Below, in pieces: positions 47,166 to 56,532 of a stretch of DNA of 64,000 nt (position 1 is its first letter; every line of letters begins with the position of its first letter). The translations under genes were made by a program, and so were the position numbers. The notes beneath the pieces are model-generated. The model was not told the DNA's origin. It saw nothing but the letters and a program-made list of their open reading frames with translations, and did not search any database. Source of the stretch: Acetobacterium sp. KB-1 (GTDB lineage Bacteria > Bacillota > Clostridia > Eubacteriales > Eubacteriaceae); the NCBI RefSeq assembly GCF_003260995.1, contig NZ_CP030040.1, forward strand, positions 1,299,700 to 1,363,699, read 5' to 3'.

Positions 47166-47462
47166 TTATTTTGATCGTTCAGAAAGCTTGGCCGTATTTA
47201 AAACCCGAGTGATCATATTGTGGACGATTTCGTTGGTATTTACTGTATTGATTTGGATATCAGGATGTTTATTTTGAAAAACGACAAATATTTCATGACA
47301 AAAAGCCTGGCCAACATCAATAATTTCATCGAAATCAATGGTAATTTCACAAAAATCGTATAAGTTTTCTGTAATTCTTCTTGCTTGAGACCGGGCAACT
47401 GGATAGCTATGGTCACAGAATTTTTTTAATTTAATCTCCGTTTTTTCAAACTCTTGATGCAT
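47166..47462 (-). CDS. DUF4325 (STAS-like) protein
   Basis: The 98-residue protein reads SYPVARSQARRITENLYDF, then EITIDFDEIIDVGQAFCHEI and a final NTNEIVHNMITRVL. This is the STAS-like DUF4325 pattern of a single alpha/beta domain. Such domains often occur beside or fused to ATPase or helix-turn-helix partners. None is attached here, and the preceding gene is a truncated ATPase. Function is unknown. Confidence 0.65.
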   Translation of the reverse strand: MHQEFEKTEIKLKKFCDHSYPVARSQARRITENLYDFCEITIDFDEIIDVGQAFCHEIFVVFQNKHPDIQINTVNTNEIVHNMITRVLNTAKLSERSK

Positions 47463-47663
47463 TTATGAGCCTTCTTTCATTTTGATTTTAGGTATAAGAA
47501 TTCATCAATCTTAATTCTTTAAGGTGCATTACCATTACGATTTCCTCTATAAAATTCTGTCATAGTAGTTTGTCACTCAGAAAGTTCTCGCAATTTCAAA
47601 CGAATTTCCCAAATCCACCAATACCCGTCATCTTGTGCTCCATATCGTTCTACTTTTAAACCG

Positions 47664-48881
47664 CTATAAGCAAAACACCGCATATAACGGGATCGACAAA
47701 ACATCATTTTTAAATCCAAAATTTTTCCCAGAAATCCGAATCGAATAATCCTGATTATGTTTTTTTACATAAACTGACAAACTTCTGGATTTTACATTTT
47801 CTCTCGCTTTAACCTCAATAGGAAATACAACGCTTTGTTTCTCAATTATAAAATCAATCTCTGATGTCCCTGAAGTCCAGTAATATAAGGGATATCCCTT
47901 CTGAATTAATACATCAGCAACATAATTTTCAGTAAGCGCGCCAATAAAGACATGATCGTTGCCTTTGATGATATCATATTGATTGACTCCAGCCCGGTGC
48001 GACAACAGACCCACATCACCCATATAGAGTTTTAACGAAGCAACATCTCTGAAAATAGTTAATGGATGCTGCCCCTGCTCGACCCGATCGCATTTTATGA
48101 CAATCCCCGAGGCCAAAAGCCAGTCTATGGATGGGCCAAAGAATGACGCCCGCCCACTTCTTGCAACAACTTTATATTGAAATTTTTTGTTGTCTTTGGC
48201 CAATTGCGCCGGCAAACTGTCAAAACAAGCCATGATTTTCGTTGTGTCGCCATGGGATGCATATTTGGCCATATCCGCAACGTAGGTATTGATGATTGCT
48301 CCCTGGATTTCTGCTACTTCAAGCATATCGTTGTTTTCGGTATATTCTTTTACTGCTTCGGGCATTCCACCCACAATTAAATATTCACGATAAAGACCCA
48401 TGGCTTTTTTGTGTAAAGCCGCATCCATCGGCTTACGTTTTTCATAATACGCCCTTATTTCCTCCGCCAGCATATTCTGATTTTTTGCCCACAAGAATTC
48501 TTCAAAATCCATGGGATACATATGAATTTGATTAACTTTTCCAACCGGAAAACTAAAATTATCGCGTTTTATAGTGATGCCAAGCAAACTACCCACACCG
48601 ATGATGTAATATTCTGGAGCATCTTCACAGAAATATTTCAAGCTTGTCAGCGCACGTTCACAGGCTTGAATTTCATCGAAGACAATCAATGTTGACCCCT
48701 TATTAATTTTTTCTCCAAAATAAACCTCAAATCGATGAATTAAAAAATCTGGCGAGATATTCCCCTGGAAATCCTCTGCTAATTCCCTGTTTAATTCAAA
48801 ATTGATATAAATCATATTTTTGAAATATTTTTCTCCAAAATATTTAATACTAGTTGTTTTCCCAATTTGACGGGCTCCATT
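47664..48881 (-). pseudogene. AAA ATPase with DUF4143 domain, 5' end removed by the IS3 copy
   Basis: The frame is open from the IS boundary (48881) to the stop at 47664. It starts at the Walker A region (NGARQIGKTT), continues with Walker B TLIVFDEIQACERAL and sensor GVGSLLG, and ends in the DUF4143 domain (VADMAKYASHGDTTKI, ALTENYVADVLIQ, FPIEVKARENVKS). The native start and about 30 residues are missing. The first internal ATG (48815) lies after Walker A, so any product would lack the P-loop. Such ATPases are common in mobile or defence-rich regions; their role is not known. Confidence 0.8.
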
Positions 48882-48947
48882 ATAATGTACACGCTTGTCA
48901 AGACACGAAATTAGAAATTTTTAGATAAATCTCCTTTCGCGTTTTGA

Positions 48948-49793
48948 TTAGGCAGCCAATGCCATATTTTCATAGAATACAGCTGCCGGTGTTTTGTAAT
49001 TGAATCGCTGGTGACCTCGCTCATTGTTATATTTAGCGATGTATTCCTTTGTCATGGCTCTCACTTCAGTGACGGTTTCCGGGTACAGCAAATACAGGCG
49101 TTCCCATTTATATGATCGAAAAAACCGTTCAATGGCAATATTGTCGGTAGCACGGCCTTTACCGTCCATGCTGATTTTTGTCGTTTTAAAGCTTTTAATC
49201 AGGTCAATATAGGCATTTGACGTAAACTGACTGCCCTGGTCACTGTTAATGATCTCAGGTGCACCATAGGTTTGAATGGCGGTTTTTATAACACGGGTGA
49301 CCATGTCGGTTTGCAAGGTGTTGCTGATGGTGTATCCCACAATATAACGGGAATACCAGTCAATAATAGCGGTTAAATACACAAATCCATTTGGGGTTCC
49401 TATATAAGTAATGTCAATGGACCACACCTGATTCGGTTGGTTAATTTCAAGATTTCTCAGCAGGTAGGGATAAGTTTTGGCTGCTTTGGCTCGCTTACTC
49501 AGATTGGGGCCGGGATAGAAACAAACAATATCCATTTCCATCATATAACGCCTGACAAGACGCCTGCCTACTTGATGAAAGCCCAGTTTATGCAATTCAT
49601 TCCTGATTCGTCTGACGCCATAGGCTGGCTCCTCAAAATGAATACGATCAATGGCGTTTTTGATATTGATTTCATCTTTGGATGGCGCAACATCTATGGG
49701 TTCATGATAAGCTGTTGATCGCGATAGCGTCAGAAGTTGGCACTGTTTTTTTATGGTTAAGAAAGGGTGCTTCCAATCAATTAACGTTCTTTT
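48948..49793 (-). CDS. IS3-family transposase OrfB (DDE integrase), made by -1 frameshift
   Basis: In the -1 frame after the orfA slip site the reading is RTLIDWKHPFLTIKK, then an HTH_21-like segment (IHFEEPAYGVRRIRNELHKL). The rve catalytic core follows: D in VWSIDITYIG, D in INSDQGSQFTS, E in NIAIERFFRSYK. The stop is at 48948. A stand-alone start at the TTG at 49595 would lack the N-terminal part, so the OrfAB fusion is the likely active transposase. The frame seems intact. Confidence 0.87.
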   Translation of the reverse strand, partial: KRTLIDWKHPFLTIKKQCQLLTLSRSTAYHEPIDVAPSKDEINIKNAIDRIHFEEPAYGVRRIRNELHKLGFHQVGRRLVRRYMMEMDIVCFYPGPNLSKRAKAAKTYPYLLRNLEINQPNQVWSIDITYIGTPNGFVYLTAIIDWYSRYIVGYTISNTLQTDMVTRVIKTAIQTYGAPEIINSDQGSQFTSNAYIDLIKSFKTTKISMDGKGRATDNIAIERFFRSYKWERLYLLYPETVTEVRAMTKEYIAKYNNERGHQRFNYKTPAAVFYENMALAA

Positions 49794-50101
49794 TTCTTCA
49801 TTTGAGAGATTTGGATTTGTTTTTTTTTAAGCCAATCGACATCCAATGTTAATTCGCCTATTTTCTTTACGAGCAGCTCCTTTTCATCTTCATGCTCTTG
49901 TTTGAGTTTGTCAACATCTTCATTTTTCTTATTGAAGACGGCGGACATATTGGCGATAAATTCGGTTTTCCAGCGGCTTAATAATTGCTGAGATACATCA
50001 TACTTCTTAGAGATCTCGGCTAACGTATTTTCTTCTCTGAGGATTTCCAGCACGATGGCTGCTTTTTCCTCTGGGGTCCAGGTTCGTCGTTTTCTACTCA
50101 T
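49781..50101 (-). CDS. IS3-family transposase OrfA
   Basis: The 106-residue protein has an HTH_Tnp_1 domain (TWTPEEKAAIVLEILREEN, then EISKKYDVSQQLLSRWK) and a leucine-zipper-like tail. The end of the gene carries AAAAAAG (49795-49789 on the minus strand), the usual -1 slippery heptamer for making OrfAB. Confidence 0.88.
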   Translation of the reverse strand: MSRKRRTWTPEEKAAIVLEILREENTLAEISKKYDVSQQLLSRWKTEFIANMSAVFNKKNEDVDKLKQEHEDEKELLVKKIGELTLDVDWLKKKQIQISQMKKKER

Positions 50102-50152
50102 GTGTATAGTTTATCTTATTTTCTGGATTTTGTGTCCAACTATTTGTGGACA

Positions 50153-50841
50153 TTATAGAAGGCAGCAGTCACCAGGAATATCTGTATCAGATACTCAGTG
50201 AAGAACTCCATTACCGGGAGGTCACCCGCACCCAAAAGCTGGTGAACAGCGCCGGTTTCTATGGGATTAATACTTTCGAAGGGTATCGGTTTGATGAAAT
50301 CACCCTGCCTTCGGATTTGACCCCTGAAGGCCTGAAATCCCTTGCGTTTATCCACGAAAAGAAGAATCTTATCCTGTATGGCGGAACCGGAACCGGTAAA
50401 ACCATGCTGTCAACCGCTCTCGGGGTAGCCGCCTGTCGGCAGGGAATCCCGGTAAAATTCTTTCGGACGGCAGCACTGGTGAATAAACTGTCCGAAGCCA
50501 AAACCGCCGGCACCCTGACCGTTTTTTTGAAAAGGCTGAATAAAGCGGAAGTCATTATTCTGGACGAATATGGCTATGTTCCACTGGATCGAACGGGAGC
50601 ACAGCTCCTGTTCGAAATCATATCCGATTGTTATGAACGCCGGACCATCATTCTCAATACCAACCTGGAATTCTCCCGATGGGTCAATGTGCTTTATGAT
50701 GAACAGATGACGGCTGCCATGCTGGATCGGCTGCTTCACCACTGCCACCTGCTCATGTTCCCGGGGCCCAGTAACCGAATGCGGGAATCCAGTATCAATG
50801 AATTATATCGCTCAATTTCAGACAATCAATTAAAAAAATAA
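50153..50841 (+). pseudogene. IstB-like ATPase, 5' end lost at the IS3 junction
   Basis: The frame is open from inside the IS3 end; the GTG at 50146 belongs to the IS. It reads IEGSSHQEYLYQILSEELHY, then Walker A YGGTGTGKTML, Walker B VIILDEYGYVPLD and a C-terminal MLDRLLHHCHLLMF. About 30 N-terminal residues and the true start are missing. It differs clearly from both IstB proteins of the IS21 elements nearby, so it comes from a third IS21-type unit whose istA is absent. Confidence 0.8.
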
Positions 50842-50858
50842 TAATTGCCTGCAATGCT

Positions 50859-51131
50859 ATGATTTCTCGCAAAATCGCTTCGCATTTTAGCTTGCAAAAC
50901 TATGGATTTTCCATAATGCAACATTCTGTATTTTTAACTTGCAACTTTCTGCAAAAAGTACTTGCAAAAAACAATCTGGCTACAACTGCCAAAGCGTTGT
51001 ATTTACACCGCAACACGCTGATTTACCGGCTTGATCGAATGGCTACAATGCTAAACGTGGAGTTAAAGGATCTGAATACCAACGAATTATTTTATCTGCT
51101 GTTTTCCTGTATGCTGGTGGAATATCTGTAA
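50859..51131 (+). pseudogene. C-terminal remnant of a PucR/CdaR-type regulator
   Basis: The last 55 or so residues (LAKNNLATTAKALYLHRNTL, then IYRLDRMATMLNVELKDLN) are the PucR-type helix-turn-helix. The preceding 35 residues do not resemble the family and contain repeated CTTGCAA/ATGCAAC-type DNA. It is a tail left beside the IS21-B end. The rest of 50842-51139 holds no other feature. Confidence 0.65.
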
Positions 51132-51258
51132 AATCTACCTGATTATTTCACGCTAAGAGTACCGCCAGTACACGCTAATGATACTGGCAGTACTTGAGAT
51201 GATACCATTGGTTCACAAAATGATACCGGTAATACCGGCATTCCCTAAAATGGGTTCA

Positions 51259-51996
51259 TTAAAGGTTTAATACAAAATCACGCATATTTATACTGCCTGA
51301 GCTGACAATGTGAGCACCATGTATAATGCGATCCATAATAGAATCAGCCAGAACACCACCACCGAGACGAGCATGCCACTCCTCGATCTTATACTGCGTG
51401 CAGAAAATGGTAGCACCGTTGTCATAACGGCGTTCGACCAGTTCAAAAAGAAAATGGAGTTCATCATCAGAAAGATCAGTAATTAGCCATTCATCAAGGA
51501 TCAATAAGGGATAGTTCGTATATTTTTTGAGTTCCCTGCTTTGCCCATTCGGCTGGTTCTTTGCTTCGCCGTATTCCATCAGAAGGTCGGGCAAGCGAAT
51601 ATACCGGGTGCGAATGCCCTGTTTACAGGCTTCTTTTCCAATGGAACAAGCCAGATACGACTTTCCCGAGCCAGTGAACCCGCAAATGATGATATTCTGA
51701 TTGTTGCTGATAAAAGTACCGGTAGCAATTTCCAGAATCAGATCTTTATCAAGATGTCGTTCAGCAAAGAAAACATCCTGAATGGCGGCATTCGGAATTC
51801 TGAATCGAGCCCGTTTTATAAGGCTTGCAACACGCTTGTTGTGCTTTTCCTGATAAACATAATCAACAATCATTTTCATGCGTTCGTCAAAAGAGAGGGT
51901 GGCATAAATCGTATCTTTGGCCTGTCTGTCAATCACCTGAATCATTTCCTCAAGCTGAATTTCGCGGAGTTTGCGTCGGGTTTCGTCATTAATCAT
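51259..51996 (-). CDS. IstB ATPase of IS21 element B, copy 1
   Basis: ATG 51996 overlaps the istA stop by the ATGATTAA arrangement. The longer open frame to 52086 is the istA tail in another frame. The 245-residue protein starts with MINDETRRKLREIQLEEM. It has Walker A ICGFTGSGKSYLA, Walker B LLILDEWLITDLS and the C-terminal VLADSIMDRIIHGAHIV. IstB is the AAA+ helper that selects targets for IstA. It is identical in length to the inverted copy at 58790-59527. Confidence 0.88.
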   Translation of the reverse strand: MINDETRRKLREIQLEEMIQVIDRQAKDTIYATLSFDERMKMIVDYVYQEKHNKRVASLIKRARFRIPNAAIQDVFFAERHLDKDLILEIATGTFISNNQNIIICGFTGSGKSYLACSIGKEACKQGIRTRYIRLPDLLMEYGEAKNQPNGQSRELKKYTNYPLLILDEWLITDLSDDELHFLFELVERRYDNGATIFCTQYKIEEWHARLGGGVLADSIMDRIIHGAHIVSSGSINMRDFVLNL

Positions 51997-52137
51997 TGTC
52001 GTAACCGCCGTAGTAAGATGCCCCACGGATAAAACCGGTGGTACTCGCTGTTTCAGCTTGATGAGCGGCATCCCGGTCTTTGGCATAAAGGATATCTTCG
52101 CCAGCGGCTAATATCGGTTCGAGATGTTTGTATTGTC
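51989..52137 (-). pseudogene. 3' fragment of istA of element B, left of the nested insertion
   Basis: Reading on the minus strand from the element A boundary: YKHLEPILAAGEDILYAKDR, then DAAHQAETASTTGFIRGASY and stop. It joins in frame with LRSPRY at the other side of element A (54296) once one GTAT/ATAC duplication is removed. This reconstructs the istA C-terminus. Confidence 0.85.
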
Positions 52138-52226
52138 AAAATCGGTGTTAAAATACCCATAATAAACGGTTGAAAATTCCCCAAAAACACGGTATGTTTC
52201 TTCTTAAAGATAAGGAGGACAACCGA

Positions 52227-53471
52227 ATGATTACAATTGAGGAGTATTACATGATCAAATGTTTAAAGAACAAGGGAATGTCAATCATGCAGATTTCCAG
52301 AGAAATGGGTGTTGATCGAAAAACGGTCAGCAACTGGCTTAAGCACAACGAACCGCCAGCATATCGGAAACGTCAGTTTCGGCAAGGAAAGCTTGATCCG
52401 TTTAAAGATTATATCCTGGAACGAATGAATGAAGGCTGTGTCAATGCCGCTGTGATTTTTGATGAAATTGCAGCCGACGGGTACCAGGGGAAAATGACGA
52501 TTCTTCGGGAATTCATGAAACCATATCGCGAAAAAGTGTTAGCCAAAGCATCAATCCGCTATGAAACGCCCCCTGGCAAACAGGCCCAGGTTGACTGGGG
52601 AGAATTCGTTGTCACGATGCCCGATGGAAAGCTCAAAAAATTGTATGCCTTCATCATGGTTTTAGGGCATTCCAGAAATTATTATCTTGAGTTTACGGAG
52701 AGTTCGAAATTTGACACATTAATCGGTTGCCATGAACGGGCATTTGCCTATTTTGGTGGTGTAACAGAGAGCATTCTGTATGACAATATGAAAACTGTTG
52801 TTGCCCACAGTCACAAAACCGGCAACGATAAATGGAATCAGCGGTTTTTGCGATTTGCCGAGCATCACCATTTTATTCCGGTTCGGCATCGGCCTTATCT
52901 GCCCCGTTCCAAGGGCAAGGTGGAACGCGGGGTCCGATATGTACGCGGCAACTTCTGGCCCAGAGTCAAAAGCTTTTCCGATCTAACTGACCTCAATGAA
53001 CAGGCTCGACTCTGGCTGGATACGAAATGTAACGTCAGGCTTCATCAGACAATTCACAAAATTCCCCGTGATAGACTGAAGGAAGAACAGCTGAAACCCG
53101 TTAATACCGAACCGTTTCTTTCTGTGGATCTGGTCAGCAGGAAGGTCATGAATGATTGTATGATCAGTTATCAGTCCAATTATTTTTCCGTTCCCTTCCG
53201 CTTTGTTGGTCACCGTGTCGGTGTGCGGGATCTGAGAAATGGAACGATTGAAATCTATGATGAAACTGGTGCTTTGATTGAAGGTTACCGGAAACCGGCT
53301 CAAAAACATCAGGTTCAAAAAATGAAAAAGCACTTTGAAGGATTGAACAGTCAAAACCATAAAGCCAAAGCCCGCAAAGCACCGCTTATGATTCCAGATC
53401 AATCGCCCAAAGTGCATCAAAGACCGCTCGCAGTCTATGATTCTTTAGTCAGTGAGGTGACCATATGGTAA
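52227..53471 (+). CDS. IstA transposase of IS21 element A, copy 1
   Basis: ATG 52227 follows AAGGAGG; the longer frame to 52170 has no ribosome site. The 414-residue protein has an N-terminal helix-turn-helix (GMSIMQISREMGVDRKTVSN) and a DDE core: D in AQVDWGEFVV, D in ILYDNMKTVV, E in KGKVERGVRYVRG. A C-terminal beta domain (YFSVPFRFVGHRVGVR) follows. It appears intact. It overlaps istB by 7 bp. Confidence 0.92.
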   Translation: MITIEEYYMIKCLKNKGMSIMQISREMGVDRKTVSNWLKHNEPPAYRKRQFRQGKLDPFKDYILERMNEGCVNAAVIFDEIAADGYQGKMTILREFMKPYREKVLAKASIRYETPPGKQAQVDWGEFVVTMPDGKLKKLYAFIMVLGHSRNYYLEFTESSKFDTLIGCHERAFAYFGGVTESILYDNMKTVVAHSHKTGNDKWNQRFLRFAEHHHFIPVRHRPYLPRSKGKVERGVRYVRGNFWPRVKSFSDLTDLNEQARLWLDTKCNVRLHQTIHKIPRDRLKEEQLKPVNTEPFLSVDLVSRKVMNDCMISYQSNYFSVPFRFVGHRVGVRDLRNGTIEIYDETGALIEGYRKPAQKHQVQKMKKHFEGLNSQNHKAKARKAPLMIPDQSPKVHQRPLAVYDSLVSEVTIW

Positions 53472-54253
53472 CCCATCACCTGAAGGAAGCTTTTGATCGT
53501 CTGAATCTCACGCATATGGCCGCCGTTTATGACCACCATGCTGAAGAAGCTTCCAAGGATAGTATATCCTATTTGGAGTTTCTGGACAAGCTGCTTTGGG
53601 CAGAAATTGATGCAAAAAGAGAACGGACAACTACGACGAACTTGAAACTTGCAAAATTTCCCTATATCAAGGCCATCGATTCATTTGACTTTGATTTCCA
53701 GCCCAGTGCCAATCAGCGTAAGGTAAATGAACTGAAAACGCTCGCCTTTGTGGAACGTTCCGAAAATGTCGTGTTTTTGGGCCCGCCCGGCGTTGGCAAA
53801 ACTCATCTGGCCGTAGGTCTGGCGGTTTGTGCGATCAAAAGTGGCTATACTGCTTATTTTCTCAGTGCACATGAACTGATTTCAATGATTCAGGAAAATA
53901 TTGTTTCCGGGCGCATTCATCGCAAACTTAAAACACTGAATAAACCCAATATCCTGATTATTGATGAAGTTGGCTATGCGGCCATGGATGATGAAGTGGC
54001 TCATTACTTTTTTCAGATTGTTTCCAATCGCTATGAAAAAGGCTCAATCATTCTGACTTCCAACAAGTCCTACGGTAGTTGGGGTGATGTGTTCGGAAAT
54101 AATGTCGTTGCAACGGCGATCCTGGATCGACTGCTGCATCATTCCACAACGATCAATATCAAAGGTGACAGCTATCGGATTAGGGAAAAGAAAAAGGCTG
54201 GCTTTTATGATGTCAGCCTATATGAAAACGAATCGAACGATGCTAATGGGTAA
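53465..54253 (+). CDS. IstB ATPase of IS21 element A, copy 1
   Basis: The 262-residue AAA+ helper has Walker A LGPPGVGKTHLA, Walker B ILIIDEVGYAAMD, sensor LTSNKSY and the C-terminal AILDRLLHHSTTINIKGDSYR (in parts). Length is normal and the frame is intact. It overlaps istA by 7 bp, so it is translated by coupling. Confidence 0.92.
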   Translation: MVTHHLKEAFDRLNLTHMAAVYDHHAEEASKDSISYLEFLDKLLWAEIDAKRERTTTTNLKLAKFPYIKAIDSFDFDFQPSANQRKVNELKTLAFVERSENVVFLGPPGVGKTHLAVGLAVCAIKSGYTAYFLSAHELISMIQENIVSGRIHRKLKTLNKPNILIIDEVGYAAMDDEVAHYFFQIVSNRYEKGSIILTSNKSYGSWGDVFGNNVVATAILDRLLHHSTTINIKGDSYRIREKKKAGFYDVSLYENESNDANG

Positions 54254-54256
54254 TTT

Positions 54257-55726
54257 TTACCGTTTATTTTGGGAAGTTTTAAAACGGTATTGACAGTATC
54301 TCGGCGAACGAAGCGTTTTGAGGGCCATTTCGCAGGCATTTTCAAGCCGTACCGCCGAATATTTTTTAGCCAGTTTCAGTACCGACTTTGACGGATTAAA
54401 AGCTCTTTCCGGGAGCCGGGTATTTTCGAAAATCAGCTGAATCACCGCCAAAGTTGAAGCACCGATGCTCTGTGCTTCTTTCATAAAACGTTCCTGATTC
54501 CATTCCGCCTGTTTAAAACTTTCAGGCAAATCTTCATCATGAGTCGACCAACCATCAATGGTATAGTATGGGAAACGATGATGACTGGCAATCCGCTCAT
54601 TGTGGCAATAAATCTCAATAAATGAATCACCGACACGTAAATCGGCTTTTTTACCCGCAAACTGATAAGGACAGGAATAATGATTCTTTTCAAAAACGAT
54701 ATGACAATCCGAATAGATTTTATTGTTGTAAAACCAGGTAACTGGCTCATAGGGATGCACCGGTAATGGTCTCAAACAGGTGCGCTCAATGGTGTCGTGG
54801 ATTTCAGTACGACTGCCTTGCCGTTTCTGGAAAGGCCGGTCATTAAACACTTTGAGAGCCGCCAGGACATCGACTCTCAAGTCGGCAAGGGTGTAGTAGA
54901 CATTATTTCGAAGTTTGGCAATCACCGCCGTGGCGAGTTTACCAACGCTGCCTTCAACCGAAGCCTTTGCTTTTGGTTTTCGCACCGGGGCGGGCATAAT
55001 AGCCGTGCAATAGTGATCACCCAAAGCTTCATAAGCTTCAGTGAGAATGATGTCACCTTCCCTGGGATGCGTAACAACACCCGTCTTGAGATTATCACAA
55101 ACCGTGCGAACCGTTGAACCACCAAAGTATTCATACATGTGCACATGACAATTGAGCCAGGTATTTTGTTTCATATCTAAACATGGTTCAACATAGGTAT
55201 ACTGGCTGTAAGGCAAGGTGCCAACAAAGAGATAAACTTTTATCTCATCACCGGTCACCTGGTCAATCAGCTTTTGGGTTTTGCCACTCCAGTCAACTTC
55301 GGCGATCACACCCGGCTTATGGGTCAGATGATTGGTTAGCTTTTTACGCGCCACTTCATCGCGATAACCATTACAGAATTTCGTATAACCAACGTTGAGA
55401 TGTGACGTGGCAGTGCATTGATCCCGATACTCTTGCCAGAGAATTTTGAGGGTGACGCCCACTTTGGTCAACTCATTATGAACATAGTCATAATCCGGCA
55501 GCGCATAAACGGTTTCTTCAGCATGTTTATGCGGAAAGAACAGATGATAGACTTCGTCTGAAGACCGGTCTTTGATCTCATCATAAGAAAGATGCTGTTC
55601 TTCAGCAATACGGAAAACTTCATTAACAGAAGTTTTTGACATGTGTCGGCTGCGTGCGATTGATGATTGCGAAAGCCCATTAGCACGCAATTCCATAATG
55701 AGCTTCACGGCAATTTTTCTGGACAT
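54257..55726 (-). pseudogene. 5' part of istA of element B, cut by element A
   Basis: The protein starts MSRKIAVKLIMELRANGLSQ with a helix-turn-helix and has the DDE core: D in AEVDWSGKTQ, D in VCDNLKTGVV, E in KASVEGSVGK. Its native sequence ends at LRSPRY (54296-54300). The last 12 codons to 54257 come from the element A end. The missing 48 or so residues are at 51989-52137. It is a different lineage from istA of element A. Confidence 0.88.
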
Positions 55727-56039
55727 ATTTATGTCCTCCTTTATAATGTATTAAGGAATATTGGATATTTATTCCCTGATATACATTATAAGGCAGCAGT
55801 ATCATTCCATGAATAGCCAGTATTGATTTGTGAATCGTCCACGGTATCAATGTGTGTGCTACCGGTATCCAATTGAATATCGTTGGTATCATTACCGTGA
55901 AATATTCACTTATGCTTAAAAAAACGATACTTTGTGTAAGCTGTCCAATAAAGACATGTGCAAAAAATAACTTTGGCGGCCAGATGGATGCCATTACTAT
56001 TTATTAACACATTTTACTAGATAAGGGGGGCGGACTGAG
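55727..56039. other. End of element B and unassigned spacer
   Basis: 55727-55908 is the istA-side end of element B with repeated GGTATC sites. 55909-56039 has no recognised gene and leads into the peptidase remnant. Confidence 0.5.
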
Positions 56040-56490
56040 AGCGCACGGCTGCGGCGGGGCTGGCCTTCCAACAGTATAACAACATGGCTGCCGACGGGCT
56101 GGTAAGGAGCACACCAACAATGCTCTGTTTCTGGCCTTAAATTCACTTATTGAAGAAATTCAAATCGGAGAAAGCCAGTTGGAAACAGCGGAGCTTCTTA
56201 AAGACTTTACCCCTCATGAATGCGCCTGCAGTTGCAGCTGCGGACTGGATCTAGTGAACAGTCTGAAAGATTTTGACCAGGATCTCCGGAACGTTTTCGT
56301 CAGGCCCCTGACCATCTCATCCGGAGCCCGGTGTCCGCCGGTCAACCGGGATGCCGGCGCGTTCCCGATTCCTGCCACTTAACCAGCGAGGCCTTTGATG
56401 GTTATTTCGCCGGTCATATGAATGCAGGGGTGATGGAAGCCATGGCCGATTTTGCCGTTGCCGGGGCGTTGGGGTGATCCGCTTTCCCGA
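56040..56490 (+). pseudogene. Remnant of a PG-binding / M15-type peptidase (phage lysin-like), several frameshifts
   Basis: Three frames together read AAGLAFQQYNNMAADGLV (peptidoglycan-binding tail), then KHTNNALFLALNSLIEEI, then FTPHECACSCSCGLDLVN and VRPLTISSGARCPPVNRDAG. After another shift come DSCHLTSEAFDGYFAGHMNA and ALGVIRFPDVN. The HEFxC, SSGxRCPxxN and SxH elements match M15A D-Ala-D-Ala peptidases or lysins. Frame breaks lie near 56108 and 56355, and the 3' end is cut by element A. It is GC-richer than its surroundings, suggesting prophage origin. Confidence 0.7.
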
Positions 56491-56532
56491 TGTCAATACC
56501 GTTTTAAAACTTCCCAAAATAAACGGTAAAAA

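Larger units (their letters stand above)
48886..50152 (-). mobile_element. IS3-family insertion sequence, copy 1
   Basis: About 1,267 bp with imperfect inverted ends: TGTACACGCTTGTCAAGACA at the left, and TGTCCACAAATAGTTGGACA at the right when read inward. It carries orfA and orfB in overlapping frames with an A6G slip site. The flanks TTATA(A) and TTATAG suggest a 4-5 bp target duplication, but the element ends share those bases, so this is uncertain. The left side cut an AAA/DUF4143 gene and the right side an istB-like gene, so flanking DNA has also been lost. A second copy starts at 62831. Confidence 0.85.
51140..54295 (+). repeat. Left arm of a 3,156-bp inverted repeat
   Basis: Runs from the element B terminus to the far end of element A. 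Its mirror image is 56491-59646, of exactly equal length. The encoded proteins are identical in both arms, and the junctions compared by eye match. The bases just outside differ at both ends. Confidence 0.9.
52134..54295 (+). mobile_element. IS21-family element A, copy 1, nested in element B
   Basis: 2,162 bp with inverted ends: TGTCAAAATCGGTGTTAAAA at the left, and TGTCAATACCGTTTTAAAAC read inward from the right, plus a second block around ATAAACGGT. It carries istA and istB on the plus strand. GTAT flanks it on both sides (52130-52133 and 54296-54299), a 4-bp target duplication inside istA of element B. A full copy in reverse orientation is at 56491-58652. Confidence 0.92.
51140..55908 (-). 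mobile_element. IS21-family element B, interrupted by element A
   Basis: The ends match as inverted repeats: TGATTATTTCACGCTAAG at 51140 and TGAATATTTCACGGTAAT read inward from 55908. Next to each are several GATACC/GGTATC-type repeats, as in IS21 multiple terminal sites. Without element A (52134-54295) and one copy of the 4-bp duplication it is about 2,603 bp and carries istA then istB on the minus strand. No target duplication flanks the whole element. The nested insertion inactivates istA. Confidence 0.85.

Noticed and set aside
47571..47681. Short minus-strand frame of about 36 codons (ends DDGYWWIWEIRLKLRELSE) between the DUF4143 and DUF4325 genes
   Set aside because: It has no clear ribosome site, overlaps the end of the ATPase gene and is too short to support; it may be a fragment.
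54257..54295. Apparent natural C-terminus of istA of element B (CQYRFKTSQNKR)
   Set aside because: These codons belong to the end of element A; the true C-terminus is at 51989-52137.
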